This document shows, piece by piece, positions 1-10,331 of a DNA stretch of 64,000 nt. The stretch covers positions 1-64,000 of the forward strand of contig NZ_RHJI01000013.1 of NCBI RefSeq assembly GCF_004211955.1, given 5' to 3'. The notes under the pieces are model-generated. The model saw nothing but the letters and a program-made list of their open reading frames with translations. It did no database searches and was not told the DNA's origin. This DNA is from Escherichia sp. E1V33. GTDB lineage: Bacteria > Pseudomonadota > Gammaproteobacteria > Enterobacterales > Enterobacteriaceae. Position numbers and translations under genes: made by a program. Position 1 is the stretch's first letter. Each line of letters begins with the position of its first letter.

Positions 1-56
1 GTAAGCTTGATAACAGATTAATTAACCGGCGACAAGCGGGTTAATGAAACAGAATT

Positions 57-176
57 TGCCTGGCGGCCGTAGCGCGGTGGTCCCACCTGACCCCATGCCG
101 AACTCAGAAGTGAAACGCCGTAGCGCCGATGGTAGTGTGGGGTCTCCCCATGCGAGAGTAGGGAACTGCCAGGCAT
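57..176 (+). rRNA. rrf: 5S ribosomal RNA (rrnA-type operon)
   Basis: This is a 120-nt 5S rRNA, starting TGCCTGGCGGC and ending in the pairing 3' arm CTGCCAGGCAT. It is the last gene of an rRNA operon whose 16S and 23S genes lie outside the window. The following genes (mobB, mobA, yihD) are those found downstream of rrnA in E. coli, so this should be rrfA. Bases 1-56 are spacer upstream of 5S and contain a small hairpin (AACCGGCGACAAGCGGGTT). That spacer does not match the 23S-5S spacer I remember from K-12, so it could instead lie between 5S and another RNA gene. Confidence 0.97.
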
Positions 177-187
177 CAAATTAAGCG

Positions 188-215
188 AAAGGCCATCCGG
201 AAGGATGGCCTTTTT
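188..215 (+). terminator. rRNA operon terminator
   Basis: A strong intrinsic terminator starts 12 nt after 5S. The stem is AAGGCCATCC / GGATGGCCTT, followed by a T run. It ends the rRNA transcript. Confidence 0.93.
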
Positions 216-233
216 GCGTTGGTGCAGAAAAAA

Positions 234-266
234 TGCCGGACGCGACGCTGACGCGTCTTATCCGTC
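234..266. repeat. REP-like palindrome
   Basis: TGCCGGACGCGACGCTGACG followed by CGTCTTATCCG is a typical REP palindrome. It lies between the rRNA terminator and the 3' end of the convergent mobB. Confidence 0.75.
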
Positions 267-785
267 CTACTTTTGCATCCACTCCACCACAAAATCAGCC
301 AGCCCCTCAATATCATTAATATCCAGTAACGCGACATCAAGATTAAGCGGCACATCACTGGCTACAGCAATAACATGTCTGTCTATCACCAACTCTTCCG
401 GTCGATGTCCGGCCCCTTCACGAAACAGCACAATCTTTGCGATTTCTTCATGCTTAAACCCTTCGACCAGAATCAAATCCAGCTTTGAGGTATCCATTCG
501 ACTTGCGAGAAAATGTAGATCCAGCTCTTCTTCGTCTGGTGTTTCCGTCATCAAGGCCCAACGCTGCTGGCTGGCAACGATAGTTTGTGCCGCCCCAGCC
601 TTGCGCAGCTCATAGCTATCTTTGCCTGGCTTATCAACATCCATATCATGATGCGTATGTTTAATCAGCCCTGGGCGGATCCCTCTGGCGCATAATGCCG
701 GGATAAGTTTTTTCAACAGCGTCGTTTTTCCGGTACCGCTCCACGCGGCAAAGGCGAGTAGCGGTATCATTGTTTTTCCTGCCAT
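267..785 (-). CDS. mobB: Molybdopterin-guanine dinucleotide biosynthesis adaptor MobB
   Basis: MobB is a GTP-binding protein that assists MobA when GMP is attached to molybdopterin to make the guanine dinucleotide cofactor. A Walker A P-loop, WSGTGKTT, sits at residues 15-22. The protein has 172 residues, a few fewer than I remember for K-12 because it stops right after EWMQK. It follows mobA in one operon. Two starts are plausible. The one at 785 has GAGGAG 8 nt upstream and overlaps mobA by 19 nt. The one at 770 has AGGA upstream and would give the classic ATGA overlap with the mobA stop. The cofactor is needed by the formate dehydrogenase encoded further along. Confidence 0.93.
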   Translation of the reverse strand: MAGKTMIPLLAFAAWSGTGKTTLLKKLIPALCARGIRPGLIKHTHHDMDVDKPGKDSYELRKAGAAQTIVASQQRWALMTETPDEEELDLHFLASRMDTSKLDLILVEGFKHEEIAKIVLFREGAGHRPEELVIDRHVIAVASDVPLNLDVALLDINDIEGLADFVVEWMQK

Positions 786-1351
786 CGGGCAAGCTCCTCT
801 GGCGTATTCACGTTCACAAATGCCTCTTTACGGTCGCTAAAATCAACCGCGTGACCGCCAGCAAGATTCATAAATGCCATCACCCGGCGCTCTCCGGATT
901 GCAGATATTCCTGCAACAAAGGCTCAATAGCGCGATTTACCAGAGCAATCGTCGGGTGATCACGTTCGCCGTCATGGACCCACACTACAGGTGCATCTTT
1001 GCGCTGATGATTAAGCCGGGAGACTAAATCCTGGGGAATATAAGGCGTATCGCACGGACAAAACAGAAACCACTCACCTGCTTCCTGCTGCATTACCGAA
1101 AGCATTCCCGCAAGCGGGCCAGGGTAATCCGCCAGTGAATCCGCTATTACTTTCAGACCACTTGCTTGATAGATTTCCTGATGACGATTGGCATTAACCA
1201 CGACGTAGGATAGCTGCGTCATAAGCGCATCAGTGACATGCTGCCAAAGTGGTTTGCCGTTTAATTCAAGCAACCCTTTATCTACGCCACCCATTCGTCT
1301 GGCTTTACCGCCCGCCAGTACAACGCCTGTTATCGTCGTCATCAGATTCAC
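767..1351 (-). CDS. mobA: Molybdenum cofactor guanylyltransferase MobA
   Basis: MobA transfers GMP from GTP to Mo-molybdopterin, forming the bis-MGD cofactor of the DMSO reductase family, including formate dehydrogenase O. It has the nucleotidyltransferase fold with the signature [15 protein letters not shown] at residues 12-26. Metal and nucleotide acidic residues are visible at D71 (in [12 protein letters not shown]) and D101 (in PCDTPYIP). The length of 194 residues equals E. coli MobA. It is the first gene of the mobAB operon and is transcribed away from yihD. Confidence 0.96.
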
Positions 1352-1420
1352 CGATATCGCCTCTTTTATTGTGGGATTGACCCTGCTAACGTGTCTGTCT
1401 CAAGAGTAAGGAGCATTACT

Positions 1421-1690
1421 ATGAAATGTAAACGTCTGAATGAAGTTATTGAACTCCTCCAGCCAGCCTGGCAAAAAGAGCCAGACCTTAACCTGCTGCA
1501 ATTTTTGCAGAAACTGGCGAAAGAGTCAGGTTTTGACGGCGAACTGGCGGATTTGACGGATGACATTCTGATCTATCACCTGAAAATGCGCGATTCCGCG
1601 AAAGATGCGGTGATCCCTGGGTTGCAGAAAGATTATGAAGAAGACTTCAAAACGGCGCTGTTACGCGCGCGTGGCGTAATTAAAGAGTAA
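1421..1690 (+). CDS. yihD: DUF1040 family protein YihD
   Basis: YihD is a small soluble protein of 89 residues, identical in length to E. coli YihD and nearly identical in sequence as I remember it. No catalytic motif is visible and the function is unknown. The start is set by AAGGAG upstream of ATG 1421; an upstream in-frame ATG at 1391 lacks a ribosome binding site and the family homology. It stands alone between divergent mobA and the srkA-dsbA operon. Confidence 0.93.
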
Positions 1691-1766
1691 AAGCTTGTAA
1701 GCGCTACCAACAAAATCATTGTGAAATGATATCCTTCATCATTCGTAATGTTTTCCGGATGATGGG

Positions 1767-2753
1767 ATGAACAACAGCGCTTTTACTTTCCAGACACTAC
1801 ACCCGGATACCATCATGGACGCTCTGTTTGAGCAAGGGATCCGGGTGGATTCCGGTCTTACCCCGCTTAACAGCTATGAAAACCGTGTCTATCAATTTCA
1901 GGACGAAGACCGTCGACGCTTTGTCGTCAAATTTTATCGCCCTGAACGTTGGACAGCAGATCAAATCCTCGAAGAACATCAATTTGCGCTGCAACTGGTA
2001 AACGACGAAGTTCCGGTCGCGGCCCCTTTGGCTTTTAATGGCCAGACATTATTGATTCATCAGGGATTTTATTTCGCCGTTTTCCCAAGCGTCGGTGGTC
2101 GTCAGTTCGAAGCCGATAATATTGATCAGATGGAAGCGGTTGGGCGTTATTTAGGGCGCATGCACCAGACGGGGCGCAAACAGCTTTTTATCCATCGCCC
2201 GACCATCGGCCTGCATGAATATCTCATTGAACCTCGTAAGTTGTTTGAAGATGCCACGCTGATACCTTCTGGGCTGAAAGCGGCCTTCCTTAAGGCAACT
2301 GATGAACTTATTACCGCCGTTACAGCACACTGGCGGGAGGACTTCACCGCTCTGCGATTGCATGGTGATTGCCATGCCGGAAATATTCTCTGGCGCGATG
2401 GCCCCATGTTTGTTGACCTGGATGATGCGCGTAATGGCCCTGCAATTCAGGACCTGTGGATGTTGCTGAATGGCGATAAAGCTGAGCAACGGATGCAGTT
2501 AGAAACTATTATTGAAGCTTATGAAGAATTTAGCGAGTTCGACACCGCTGAAATCGGACTGATTGAACCTTTACGCGCCATGCGTTTGGTTTATTATCTT
2601 GCCTGGCTAATGCGGCGCTGGGCCGATCCCGCGTTCCCGAAAAATTTCCCGTGGTTAACCGGGGAAGATTACTGGCTGCGACAGACGGCAACTTTTATAG
2701 AGCAGGCAAAAGTTCTACAAGAACCCCCTTTGCAATTAACACCTATGTATTAA
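1767..2753 (+). CDS. srkA: Stress response kinase A (SrkA/YihE/RdoA)
   Basis: SrkA is a Ser/Thr protein kinase of the aminoglycoside-phosphotransferase (choline kinase) fold. In E. coli it counters programmed cell death and belongs to the Cpx envelope stress regulon. The catalytic loop HGDCHAGNILW puts the catalytic Asp at 201 and Asn at 206. The metal-binding Asp is D217, in FVDLDD. The protein has 328 residues, the family length. dsbA follows after 16 nt, so the two form an operon linking kinase and periplasmic oxidative folding. I saw no clear CpxR box upstream. Confidence 0.96.
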   Translation: MNNSAFTFQTLHPDTIMDALFEQGIRVDSGLTPLNSYENRVYQFQDEDRRRFVVKFYRPERWTADQILEEHQFALQLVNDEVPVAAPLAFNGQTLLIHQGFYFAVFPSVGGRQFEADNIDQMEAVGRYLGRMHQTGRKQLFIHRPTIGLHEYLIEPRKLFEDATLIPSGLKAAFLKATDELITAVTAHWREDFTALRLHGDCHAGNILWRDGPMFVDLDDARNGPAIQDLWMLLNGDKAEQRMQLETIIEAYEEFSEFDTAEIGLIEPLRAMRLVYYLAWLMRRWADPAFPKNFPWLTGEDYWLRQTATFIEQAKVLQEPPLQLTPMY

Positions 2754-2769
2754 TCGGAGAGAGTAGATC

Positions 2770-3396
2770 ATGAAAAAGATTTGGCTGGCGCTGGCTGGTT
2801 TGGTTTTAGCGTTTAGCGCATCGGCGGCGCAGTATGAAGATGGTAAACAATACACCACGCTGGAAAAGCCGGTTGCTGGCGCTCCGCAAGTACTGGAGTT
2901 TTTCTCTTTCTTCTGCCCGCACTGCTATCAGTTTGAAGAAGTTCTGCATATTTCTGAGAACGTGAAGAAAAAACTGCCGGAAGGTGTGAAGATGACTAAA
3001 TACCACGTCAACTTCATGGGTGGGGAGCTGGGTCAATCTCTGACACAAGCGTGGGCTGTGGCGATGGCGCTGGGCGTAGAAGATAAAGTGACTGTACCGC
3101 TGTTTGAAGGCGTACAGAAAACTCAGACCATTCGTTCTACAGCCGACATTCGCGATGTCTTCATCAACGCAGGTATTAAAGGCGAAGAGTATGATGCGGC
3201 ATGGAACAGCTTTGTTGTTAAGTCTCTGGTCGCACAGCAAGAAAAAGCGGCTGCAGATGTACAATTGCGTGGCGTTCCAGCGATGTTTGTTAACGGTAAA
3301 TATCAGCTGAATCCGCAGGGTATGGATACCAGCAATATGGATGTTTTTGTTCAGCAGTATGCTGATACAGTGAAATATCTTTCTGAGAAAAAATAA
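2770..3396 (+). CDS. dsbA: Thiol:disulfide interchange protein DsbA
   Basis: DsbA is the periplasmic dithiol oxidase that introduces disulfide bonds into secreted proteins and is re-oxidised by DsbB. A Sec signal peptide of about 19 residues ends in ASA-A. The thioredoxin-fold active site CPHC is at C49-C52 of the precursor (30-33 of the mature protein). The cis-proline loop [10 protein letters not shown] follows near the C-terminus. The length of 208 residues is standard. It is the second gene of the srkA-dsbA operon, with its own terminator just after the stop. Confidence 0.98.
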   Translation: MKKIWLALAGLVLAFSASAAQYEDGKQYTTLEKPVAGAPQVLEFFSFFCPHCYQFEEVLHISENVKKKLPEGVKMTKYHVNFMGGELGQSLTQAWAVAMALGVEDKVTVPLFEGVQKTQTIRSTADIRDVFINAGIKGEEYDAAWNSFVVKSLVAQQEKAAADVQLRGVPAMFVNGKYQLNPQGMDTSNMDVFVQQYADTVKYLSEKK

Positions 3397-3413
3397 TTTA
3401 TTGTAATTTACAT

Positions 3414-3443
3414 AAAGCCCGTGAATATTCGCGGGCTTTTTTT
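3414..3443 (+). terminator. dsbA terminator
   Basis: Stem AAAGCCCG / CGGGCTTT followed by a T run, 17 nt after the dsbA stop codon. Confidence 0.92.
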
Positions 3444-3551
3444 GTTGTTTAATCAATATAAATACTTTCTGATAATTTACCTCGTTTCTGGACATTTTAA
3501 TATCAAGCGCGGATATTAAAAGTTTTGCTGTTTTATCAGGGAATATTAGAA

Positions 3552-4982
3552 ATGATACGTAAGTCAGCCACAGGTGTTATTGTTGCATTAGCCATTATCT
3601 GGGGCGGTGGAACATGGTATGAAGGGACTCAAATCCAGTCTGGCGTCGAAAAATTTATTAAAGATTTTAACGACAGTAAAAAGAAGGGAGAGCATGCCTA
3701 TGATATGACCGCCAGCTATAAAAACTTTGATAAAGGTTTTTTTAGCTCTCATTTTCAAATGCTTATTACCTTTGATAAAGGTGCGCCAGATCTCAATATC
3801 AAGCCAGGACAAGGTATTGCATTTGATGTGGATGTCGATCATGGTCCCTTGCCGCTATCAATGCTAAAAAGCGGCAATATCTTACCTGCTATGGCGGCAG
3901 CAAAAGTTAAATTAGTCAATAATGAACTGACACAACCGCTATTTATTGCCGCAAAAGAGAGAGCGCCCGTCGAAGCGACATTACGATTCGCCTTTGGCGG
4001 TTCTTTCTCTACAACTCTGGACGTTGCCCCTGCAGAGTATGGAAAACTCTCCTTTGGTGAAGGTCAGATTACTTTTAATGGTGATGACAGTTCATTGTCT
4101 AATCTCGATGTTGAAGGCAAAGTCGAAGATATTGTTCTGGAATTATCGCCAATAAACAAAGTCACGGCGAAAAGTTTTACCATTAATTCTCTGACGCGAT
4201 TAGAAGAAAAGAAATTTCCGGTTGGTGAAAGCGAGTCGAAATTTAATCAGATTAGCATTATCAATCGCGGAGACGAAGTTGCCAAAATCGATGCTTTCGT
4301 CGCGAAAACCACCCTAGAGCGCGTAAAAGATAAAGATCATATCAATGTCAATCTGAGTTACGAAATTGATAAGTTAACAAAAGGGAATCAGCAACTCGGT
4401 AGCGGTCAATGGTCATTGATTGCTGAATCTATTGATCCCTTAGCAGTTCGCCAGTTTATCATCCAGTACAACATTGCGATGCAGAAGCAACTTGCAGCAC
4501 ACCCTGAGTTAGCAAATGATGAAGATGCACTGGAAGCAATGAATACCGCATTGTTCAAAGAGTATTTACCGTTATTACAAAAAAGTGAGCCGATGATTAA
4601 ACTACCTGTAAGCTGGAAGAACGCTGTCGGCGAACTAAATGCTAATCTGGATATTAGTATTGCCGATCCAGCCAAATCTTCATCATCCACAAACAAAGAT
4701 ATTAAATCTTTCAATCTGGATATGAATGTACCGATTAATGCCGTCACTGAAATAGCTAAACAGCTTAATTTATCTGAAGGAATGGATGCTGAAAAAGCTC
4801 AAAAGCTGGCTGATAAACAAATCGGCGGAATGGCAACATTAGGTAAGATGTTTCAGCTAATCACAATTGACAACAATATCGCCTCGCTGCAACTGCATTA
4901 TTTGCCAGGTAAAGTTGTTTTTAACGGTCAGGAGATGAGCGAAGAAGAGTTTATGTCTCGTGCCGGACGTTTAGTGCATTAA
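3552..4982 (+). CDS. yihF: DUF945 family protein YihF
   Basis: YihF has 476 residues, the same as the E. coli protein. A hydrophobic N-terminal helix (about residues 6-22, KSATGVIVALAIIWGGGTW) probably anchors it to the inner membrane, with the rest in the periplasm. The remainder is beta-rich and belongs to the DUF945 (YdgA/YihF) family, which is of unknown function. The start was chosen at MIRKSATG, as in the family. Compared with the K-12 sequence I remember there are many substitutions, more than in neighbouring housekeeping genes. Confidence 0.92.
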   Translation: MIRKSATGVIVALAIIWGGGTWYEGTQIQSGVEKFIKDFNDSKKKGEHAYDMTASYKNFDKGFFSSHFQMLITFDKGAPDLNIKPGQGIAFDVDVDHGPLPLSMLKSGNILPAMAAAKVKLVNNELTQPLFIAAKERAPVEATLRFAFGGSFSTTLDVAPAEYGKLSFGEGQITFNGDDSSLSNLDVEGKVEDIVLELSPINKVTAKSFTINSLTRLEEKKFPVGESESKFNQISIINRGDEVAKIDAFVAKTTLERVKDKDHINVNLSYEIDKLTKGNQQLGSGQWSLIAESIDPLAVRQFIIQYNIAMQKQLAAHPELANDEDALEAMNTALFKEYLPLLQKSEPMIKLPVSWKNAVGELNANLDISIADPAKSSSSTNKDIKSFNLDMNVPINAVTEIAKQLNLSEGMDAEKAQKLADKQIGGMATLGKMFQLITIDNNIASLQLHYLPGKVVFNGQEMSEEEFMSRAGRLVH

Positions 4983-4987
4983 AATGA

Positions 4988-5019
4988 TAACTCGCCTCTG
5001 CTAATACGGAGGCGAGTTA
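4988..5019. terminator. Bidirectional hairpin between yihF and yihG
   Basis: The inverted repeat TAACTCGCCTC / GAGGCGAGTTA lies between two convergent genes. T-rich sequence follows on the minus strand, so it probably ends both transcripts. Confidence 0.7.
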
Positions 5020-5022
5020 TAA

Positions 5023-5955
5023 CTACTTATCCTGATGCTGTGATGACATCAGTGAAGTCAGAAGTCGGTCTTTTTCCTGCCACAGTGTGTTCAGCCACTG
5101 CTGAAAATGACGTTTGAAGCTTTTGTCATTGATATAGTCGCCATGCAACTCTTCAGCAATAGGTTGTAAATCCACATGCACGACAATCCGCGTCAGTTTG
5201 CCACTTAACATATCGAAGAATGGCTGGCGGTTATTGTCCGGATAACACAGCGTAACATTGAGTAGTTTATCGAATTGTTTACCCAGAACATTCAGCGTCA
5301 TCGCGATACCGGCGGCTTTGGGAGGCAGGAGGTTTTTAAATGTCGAGTGGGTTTGCTGATGTTTCTGTTCAGTAAAACGGGAGCCTTCAACAAAATTCAC
5401 AATCGTGGTGGGATGCAGGCGAAACTTTTCGCAAGACCGACGAGTGGTTTCAACATCTTTACCGCGCCGTTCCGGATGACGTATCAAATAAGCGCGGGAA
5501 TAGCGCTTCATAAACGGCATATCCAGCGCCCAGCACGCCAGGCCAAGGAAAGGTACCCAGGCCAGTTGCTGCTTGAGAAAATATTTGTTCATTGGAATAT
5601 GCTTACGAAACAACACGCACAGTACAACAATATCAGCCCAACTGCGGTGGTTACAAATAAGTAGATACCAGTTCTTCTTACTTAGTCCTTCCAGCCCGCG
5701 AACTTCCCATTGCAGGTGTGGGTTAAGGTGCAGTAATAGCGCTAATCCTTCACACCAGCAATACATCATAAAATCACAAAAAAGCGATACCTTTCGCCAA
5801 ATCACTGGTACAGGTAACAATAGTTTTACGATCCCGGCAATGATGATCGGGACAGAACAAAAAATGGTGACCAAAATGGTCAATACGATACTCACCAAAA
5901 GTGTTATCGCAGCGAGTATTCTCGTCATAATTAAATTATTCAAAAGGTTAGCCAT
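5023..5955 (-). CDS. yihG: Putative lysophospholipid acyltransferase YihG
   Basis: YihG is an integral membrane acyltransferase of the PlsC/LPLAT family, probably acting on lysophosphatidic acid at the inner membrane. The catalytic NHxxxxD motif is NHRSWAD at residues 102-108. The acceptor-binding motif EGSRF occurs near residue 190. Hydrophobic helices occupy roughly residues 10-50. The length is 310 residues with start MANLLN; an upstream in-frame ATG at 5979 is less likely. It is a monocistronic gene, convergent with yihF and divergent from polA. Confidence 0.93.
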   Translation of the reverse strand: MANLLNNLIMTRILAAITLLVSIVLTILVTIFCSVPIIIAGIVKLLLPVPVIWRKVSLFCDFMMYCWCEGLALLLHLNPHLQWEVRGLEGLSKKNWYLLICNHRSWADIVVLCVLFRKHIPMNKYFLKQQLAWVPFLGLACWALDMPFMKRYSRAYLIRHPERRGKDVETTRRSCEKFRLHPTTIVNFVEGSRFTEQKHQQTHSTFKNLLPPKAAGIAMTLNVLGKQFDKLLNVTLCYPDNNRQPFFDMLSGKLTRIVVHVDLQPIAEELHGDYINDKSFKRHFQQWLNTLWQEKDRLLTSLMSSQHQDK

Positions 5956-6318
5956 AGACAGTGCGCTAAAGAAGCGCAAGGCGCAGATTTTAGCAGAAAA
6001 CGGCCCAAATAACGGATGATCCTTAAATAGAAAAATAATTCATATCTATCCACATTAGAAAAAATCCCTATTACTCAATCACCAGCAACGCTTTTATTTT
6101 TAACTTTATGAAAAACAACAACAAACCTAATTCTGTAACAAGCATGATAATAAATTAAAAGTGATGTAAATAATTTATACACAAAGTTATCCACATGACA
6201 ATTTGCGAGCGATCCAGAAGATCTACAAAAGATTTTCACGAAAAGCGGTGAAAAACTCATGTTTTCATCCTGTCTGTGGCATCCTTTACGCATAATCTGA
6301 TAAACAGGCACGGACATT
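5956..6318. promoter_or_regulatory. yihG-polA intergenic region with DnaA-box cluster
   Basis: This 363-bp gap precedes polA. It holds two perfect DnaA boxes on the plus strand, TTATACACA at 6175-6183 and TTATCCACA at 6187-6195, only 3 bp apart. A one-mismatch box, CTATCCACA, lies at 6046-6054. The boxes sit about 120-270 bp upstream of the polA start. DnaA control of polA transcription is the natural reading. No ORF or RNA gene is evident in the gap. Confidence 0.7.
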
Positions 6319-9105
6319 ATGGTTCAGATCCCCCAAAACCCACTTATCCTTGTAGATGGTTCATCTTATCTTTATCGCGCATATCACGCGTTTCCGCCGC
6401 TGACTAACAGCGCAGGCGAGCCAACCGGTGCGATGTACGGTGTCCTCAACATGCTGCGTAGTCTGATCATGCAATACCAACCGACGCATGCAGCGGTGGT
6501 CTTTGACGCCAAGGGAAAAACCTTTCGTGATGAACTGTTTGAACATTACAAATCACATCGCCCGCCAATGCCGGACGATTTGCGCGCGCAGATCGAACCC
6601 CTGCACACAATGGTAAAAGCGATGGGGCTGCCTCTGCTGGCCGTTTCTGGTGTAGAAGCAGACGACGTTATTGGTACTCTGGCGCGTGAAGCAGAAAAAG
6701 CCGGGCGTCCGGTATTGATCAGCACCGGTGATAAAGATATGGCGCAACTGGTGACGCCAAATATCACTCTTATCAACACCATGACAAATACTATCCTCGG
6801 CCCGGAAGAGGTGGTGAATAAGTACGGCGTACCACCAGAATTGATTATCGACTTCCTGGCACTGATGGGCGATTCCTCCGATAACATACCGGGCGTACCG
6901 GGCGTCGGCGAAAAAACCGCGCAGGCACTGCTACAAGGTCTTGGCGGCCTGGATACGCTGTATGCCGAGCCGGAAAAAATTGCTGGATTGAGCTTCCGCG
7001 GCGCGAAAACAATGGCGGCGAAGCTTGAGCAAAATAAAGAGGTGGCCTATCTCTCTTACCAGCTAGCGACGATTAAAACCGACGTTGAACTGGAACTGAC
7101 CTGCGAACAACTGGAAGTACAGCAACCGGCGGCTGAAGAGTTGTTGGGACTGTTCAAAAAGTATGAGTTCAAACGCTGGACTGCTGATGTCGAAGCGGGC
7201 AAATGGTTACAGGCCAAAGGGGCAAAACCAGCCGCGAAGCCACAGGAAACCAGTGTTGCAGACGAAGCACCAGAAGTGACGGCAACGGTGATTTCTTATG
7301 ACAACTACGTCACCATCCTTGATGAAGAAACACTGAAAGCGTGGATTGCGAAGCTGGAAAAAGCGCCGGTATTTGCATTTGATACCGAAACCGACAGCCT
7401 TGATAACATCTCTGCCAACCTGGTCGGGCTTTCTTTTGCTATCGAGCCAGGCGTAGCGGCCTATATTCCAGTTGCTCATGATTATCTTGATGCGCCCGAT
7501 CAGATCTCCCGCGAGCGCGCGCTCGAATTGCTGAAACCGCTGCTGGAAGATGAAAAGGCGCTGAAGGTCGGGCAAAACCTGAAATACGATCGCGGCATTC
7601 TGGCGAACTACGGTATTGAACTGCGTGGGATTGCCTTTGATACCATGCTGGAGTCCTACATTCTCAATAGCGTTGCCGGCCGTCACGATATGGACAGCCT
7701 CGCGGAACGTTGGTTGAAACACAAAACCATCACTTTTGAAGAGATTGCCGGTAAAGGTAAAAATCAACTGACCTTTAACCAGATTGCCCTGGAAGAGGCC
7801 GGACGCTATGCTGCCGAAGATGCGGATGTCACCTTACAATTGCATCTGAAAATGTGGCCGGATCTGCAAAAACACAAAGGGCCACTGAACGTCTTCGAAA
7901 ACATCGAAATGCCGCTGGTGCCGGTACTTTCGCGCATCGAACGTAACGGTGTGAAGATCGACCCGAAAGTGCTGCACAATCATTCTGAAGAGCTCACCTT
8001 GCGTCTGGCTGAGCTGGAAAAGAAAGCGCATGAAATTGCAGGTGAACAATTTAACCTTTCTTCCACCAAGCAGTTACAAACCATTCTGTTTGAAAAACAG
8101 GGCATTAAACCGCTGAAGAAAACGCCGGGTGGCGCGCCTTCAACGTCAGAAGAGGTACTGGAAGAACTGGCGCTGGACTATCCGTTGCCAAAAGTGATTC
8201 TGGAGTATCGTGGTCTGGCGAAGCTGAAGTCGACTTACACCGACAAGCTGCCGCTGATGATCAACCCGAAAACCGGGCGGGTGCATACTTCCTATCACCA
8301 GGCAGTAACTGCGACGGGACGTTTATCCTCAACCGATCCTAACCTGCAAAACATTCCGGTGCGTAACGAAGAAGGTCGCCGTATTCGCCAGGCCTTTATT
8401 GCGCCGCAGGATTACGTGATTGTCTCGGCGGACTACTCACAAATTGAGTTGCGCATTATGGCGCATCTCTCGCGTGACAAAGGTTTGCTGACCGCATTCG
8501 CGGAAGGAAAGGATATCCACCGGGCTACGGCGGCAGAAGTATTTGGTTTGCCACTGGAAACTGTTACCAGCGAACAACGCCGTAGCGCGAAAGCGATCAA
8601 CTTCGGCCTGATTTATGGCATGAGTGCTTTCGGCCTGGCGCGGCAATTGAACATTCCGCGTAAAGAGGCGCAGAAGTACATGGACCTTTACTTCGAACGC
8701 TACCCAGGCGTACTGGAGTATATGGAACGCACTCGCGCGCAGGCGAAAGAGCAGGGCTACGTTGAAACGCTGGACGGACGCCGTCTGTATCTGCCGGATA
8801 TCAAATCCAGCAATGGTGCTCGTCGTGCAGCGGCTGAACGTGCAGCCATTAACGCGCCAATGCAGGGAACCGCCGCCGACATTATCAAACGGGCGATGAT
8901 TGCCGTTGATGCGTGGCTACAGGCTGAGCAACCGCGTGTGCGTATGATCATGCAGGTACACGATGAACTGGTGTTTGAAGTTCATAAAGATGATGTCGAT
9001 GCGGTAGCGAAGAAGATCCATCAGTTGATGGAAAACTGTACCCGCCTGGATGTGCCGTTGCTGGTGGAAGTGGGGAGTGGCGAAAACTGGGATCAGGCGC
9101 ACTAA
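6319..9105 (+). CDS. polA: DNA polymerase I
   Basis: DNA polymerase I performs repair synthesis, Okazaki fragment maturation and ColE1-type plasmid initiation. Three modules are recognisable. The N-terminal 5'-3' nuclease spans about residues 1-320, with acidic metal-binding motifs such as [11 protein letters not shown] and [11 protein letters not shown]. The 3'-5' proofreading exonuclease spans about 325-515, with FDTETDSL near 355. The family A polymerase runs from about 520, with motif [12 protein letters not shown] near 705, motif [15 protein letters not shown] and motif [11 protein letters not shown] near 882. The length of 928 residues equals E. coli PolA. Spot 42 RNA follows in the same direction. 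Confidence 0.98.
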   Translation: MVQIPQNPLILVDGSSYLYRAYHAFPPLTNSAGEPTGAMYGVLNMLRSLIMQYQPTHAAVVFDAKGKTFRDELFEHYKSHRPPMPDDLRAQIEPLHTMVKAMGLPLLAVSGVEADDVIGTLAREAEKAGRPVLISTGDKDMAQLVTPNITLINTMTNTILGPEEVVNKYGVPPELIIDFLALMGDSSDNIPGVPGVGEKTAQALLQGLGGLDTLYAEPEKIAGLSFRGAKTMAAKLEQNKEVAYLSYQLATIKTDVELELTCEQLEVQQPAAEELLGLFKKYEFKRWTADVEAGKWLQAKGAKPAAKPQETSVADEAPEVTATVISYDNYVTILDEETLKAWIAKLEKAPVFAFDTETDSLDNISANLVGLSFAIEPGVAAYIPVAHDYLDAPDQISRERALELLKPLLEDEKALKVGQNLKYDRGILANYGIELRGIAFDTMLESYILNSVAGRHDMDSLAERWLKHKTITFEEIAGKGKNQLTFNQIALEEAGRYAAEDADVTLQLHLKMWPDLQKHKGPLNVFENIEMPLVPVLSRIERNGVKIDPKVLHNHSEELTLRLAELEKKAHEIAGEQFNLSSTKQLQTILFEKQGIKPLKKTPGGAPSTSEEVLEELALDYPLPKVILEYRGLAKLKSTYTDKLPLMINPKTGRVHTSYHQAVTATGRLSSTDPNLQNIPVRNEEGRRIRQAFIAPQDYVIVSADYSQIELRIMAHLSRDKGLLTAFAEGKDIHRATAAEVFGLPLETVTSEQRRSAKAINFGLIYGMSAFGLARQLNIPRKEAQKYMDLYFERYPGVLEYMERTRAQAKEQGYVETLDGRRLYLPDIKSSNGARRAAAERAAINAPMQGTAADIIKRAMIAVDAWLQAEQPRVRMIMQVHDELVFEVHKDDVDAVAKKIHQLMENCTRLDVPLLVEVGSGENWDQAH

Positions 9106-9252
9106 GATTTGCCTTAACAAGCCTTTTTTTCGTAACTTAGCAACATAACCAGCCACGTTTTGTGATGGGTATTAGAAATTCCTATGCAACAACTGAAAAA
9201 AAATTACAAAAAGTGCTTTCTGAACTGAACAAAAAAGAGTAAAGTTAGTCGC

Positions 9253-9361
9253 GTAGGGTACAGAGGTAAGATGTTCTATCTTTCAGACCTTTTACTTCAC
9301 GTAATCGGATTTGGCTGAATTTTTTAGCCGCCCCAGTCAGTAATGACTGGGGCGTTTTTTA
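9253..9361 (+). ncRNA. spf: Spot 42 small RNA
   Basis: The Spot 42 sequence is nearly complete, starting GTAGGGTACAGAGGTAAGAT. It contains the unpaired pyrimidine-rich segments and ends with the terminator CCCCAGTCAGTAATGACTGGGG plus T run. Spot 42 is an Hfq-dependent RNA repressed by cAMP-CRP; it base-pairs with galK, xylF and other catabolic mRNAs. Its place between polA and engB is conserved. One reported target, xylF, is also encoded in this window. Confidence 0.97.
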
Positions 9362-9385
9362 TTGCGCGAAAGAAAAGAACCTTAT

Positions 9386-9408
9386 TGCCGGATACGCGAT
9401 ATCCGGCA
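9386..9408. repeat. Short REP-type palindrome
   Basis: TGCCGGATA-CGCGA-TATCCGGCA is a perfect 9-bp inverted repeat between spf and the convergent engB. Confidence 0.7.
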
Positions 9409-9428
9409 CATGCATAAGGGCTAGAAAA

Positions 9429-10061
9429 TCATTCGCCTTTCTGCTTCTCTTCAACGGGTTGCATCTCGCTAAACCAGGTATCCAGTTTCTGGCGAAGTTT
9501 ATCCACGCCTTGCTTCTTCAGAGAAGAGAATGTCTCTACCTGCACATCACCGTTAAACGCCAGCACTGCTTCACGCACCATATTCAATTGCGCTTTACGT
9601 GCACCGCTTGCCAGTTTGTCCGCTTTGGTCAGCAGCACCAGTACGGCGATATTGCTGTCCACCGCCCACTCAATCATCTGTTGGTCGAGATCTTTCAGCG
9701 GATGGCGAATATCCATCAGCACTACCAGTCCTTGCAGACTCTGACGTTTTTCGAGGTACTCGCCGAGCGCGCGTTGCCATTTGCGCTTCATCTCTTCAGG
9801 AACTTCCGCATAGCCATAGCCAGGTAAGTCGACCAGACGTTTGCCGTCAGCCACTTCAAACAGGTTGATAAGCTGGGTACGTCCTGGTGTTTTCGAGGTC
9901 CGCGCCAGGCTTTTCTGGTTAGTCAACGTGTTCAGCGCGCTGGATTTACCTGCGTTGGAACGGCCTGCAAAAGCCACTTCGATCCCGGTATCGGAAGGTA
10001 AGTGGCGAATATCAGGCGCACTCATTACAAAATGCGTCTGTTGATAATTCAAATTAGTCAA
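9429..10061 (-). CDS. engB: Ribosome biogenesis GTPase EngB (YihA/YsxC)
   Basis: EngB is an essential circularly organised GTPase required for assembly of the large ribosomal subunit. G1 is GRSNAGKSS (about residues 33-41), G3 is DLPGYGYAE and G4 is TKADK. The length of 210 residues matches E. coli YihA. It is convergent with spf. The neighbouring yihI encodes an activator of another ribosome-assembly GTPase, Der. Confidence 0.96.
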   Translation of the reverse strand: MTNLNYQQTHFVMSAPDIRHLPSDTGIEVAFAGRSNAGKSSALNTLTNQKSLARTSKTPGRTQLINLFEVADGKRLVDLPGYGYAEVPEEMKRKWQRALGEYLEKRQSLQGLVVLMDIRHPLKDLDQQMIEWAVDSNIAVLVLLTKADKLASGARKAQLNMVREAVLAFNGDVQVETFSSLKKQGVDKLRQKLDTWFSEMQPVEEKQKGE

Positions 10062-10331
10062 AGCGGTCGTCTCCGTCAGTCAAAGCTTTGCGGCGATTAT
10101 ACCTGAACCACAATAAAAGACGGATTTTTCGGCGTGAACGGTGTAAGTCAATACCATGTACTTTGTGAGACATTGCCGATTGTTTTTATGAGAAATCGAA
10201 GAGAAATTTCTGCGACACATGTCAAATAGGCTAAATAAATCATGTGATTAGTTTTATACAATAATCTGAAAATGAGTAAATACTGATGATAGTTTATTGT
10301 TTGTTTAACGCAGAAGCGTAAAGTATCACCC

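Noticed and set aside
1691-1766. CpxR box upstream of srkA
   Set aside because: GTAAGCGCTACC shows only one recognisable half of the GTAA-type tandem consensus, which is too weak to call.
2806-3495. 229-codon minus-strand frame opposite dsbA
   Set aside because: It covers dsbA and its terminator on the other strand and has no homology or ribosome binding site.
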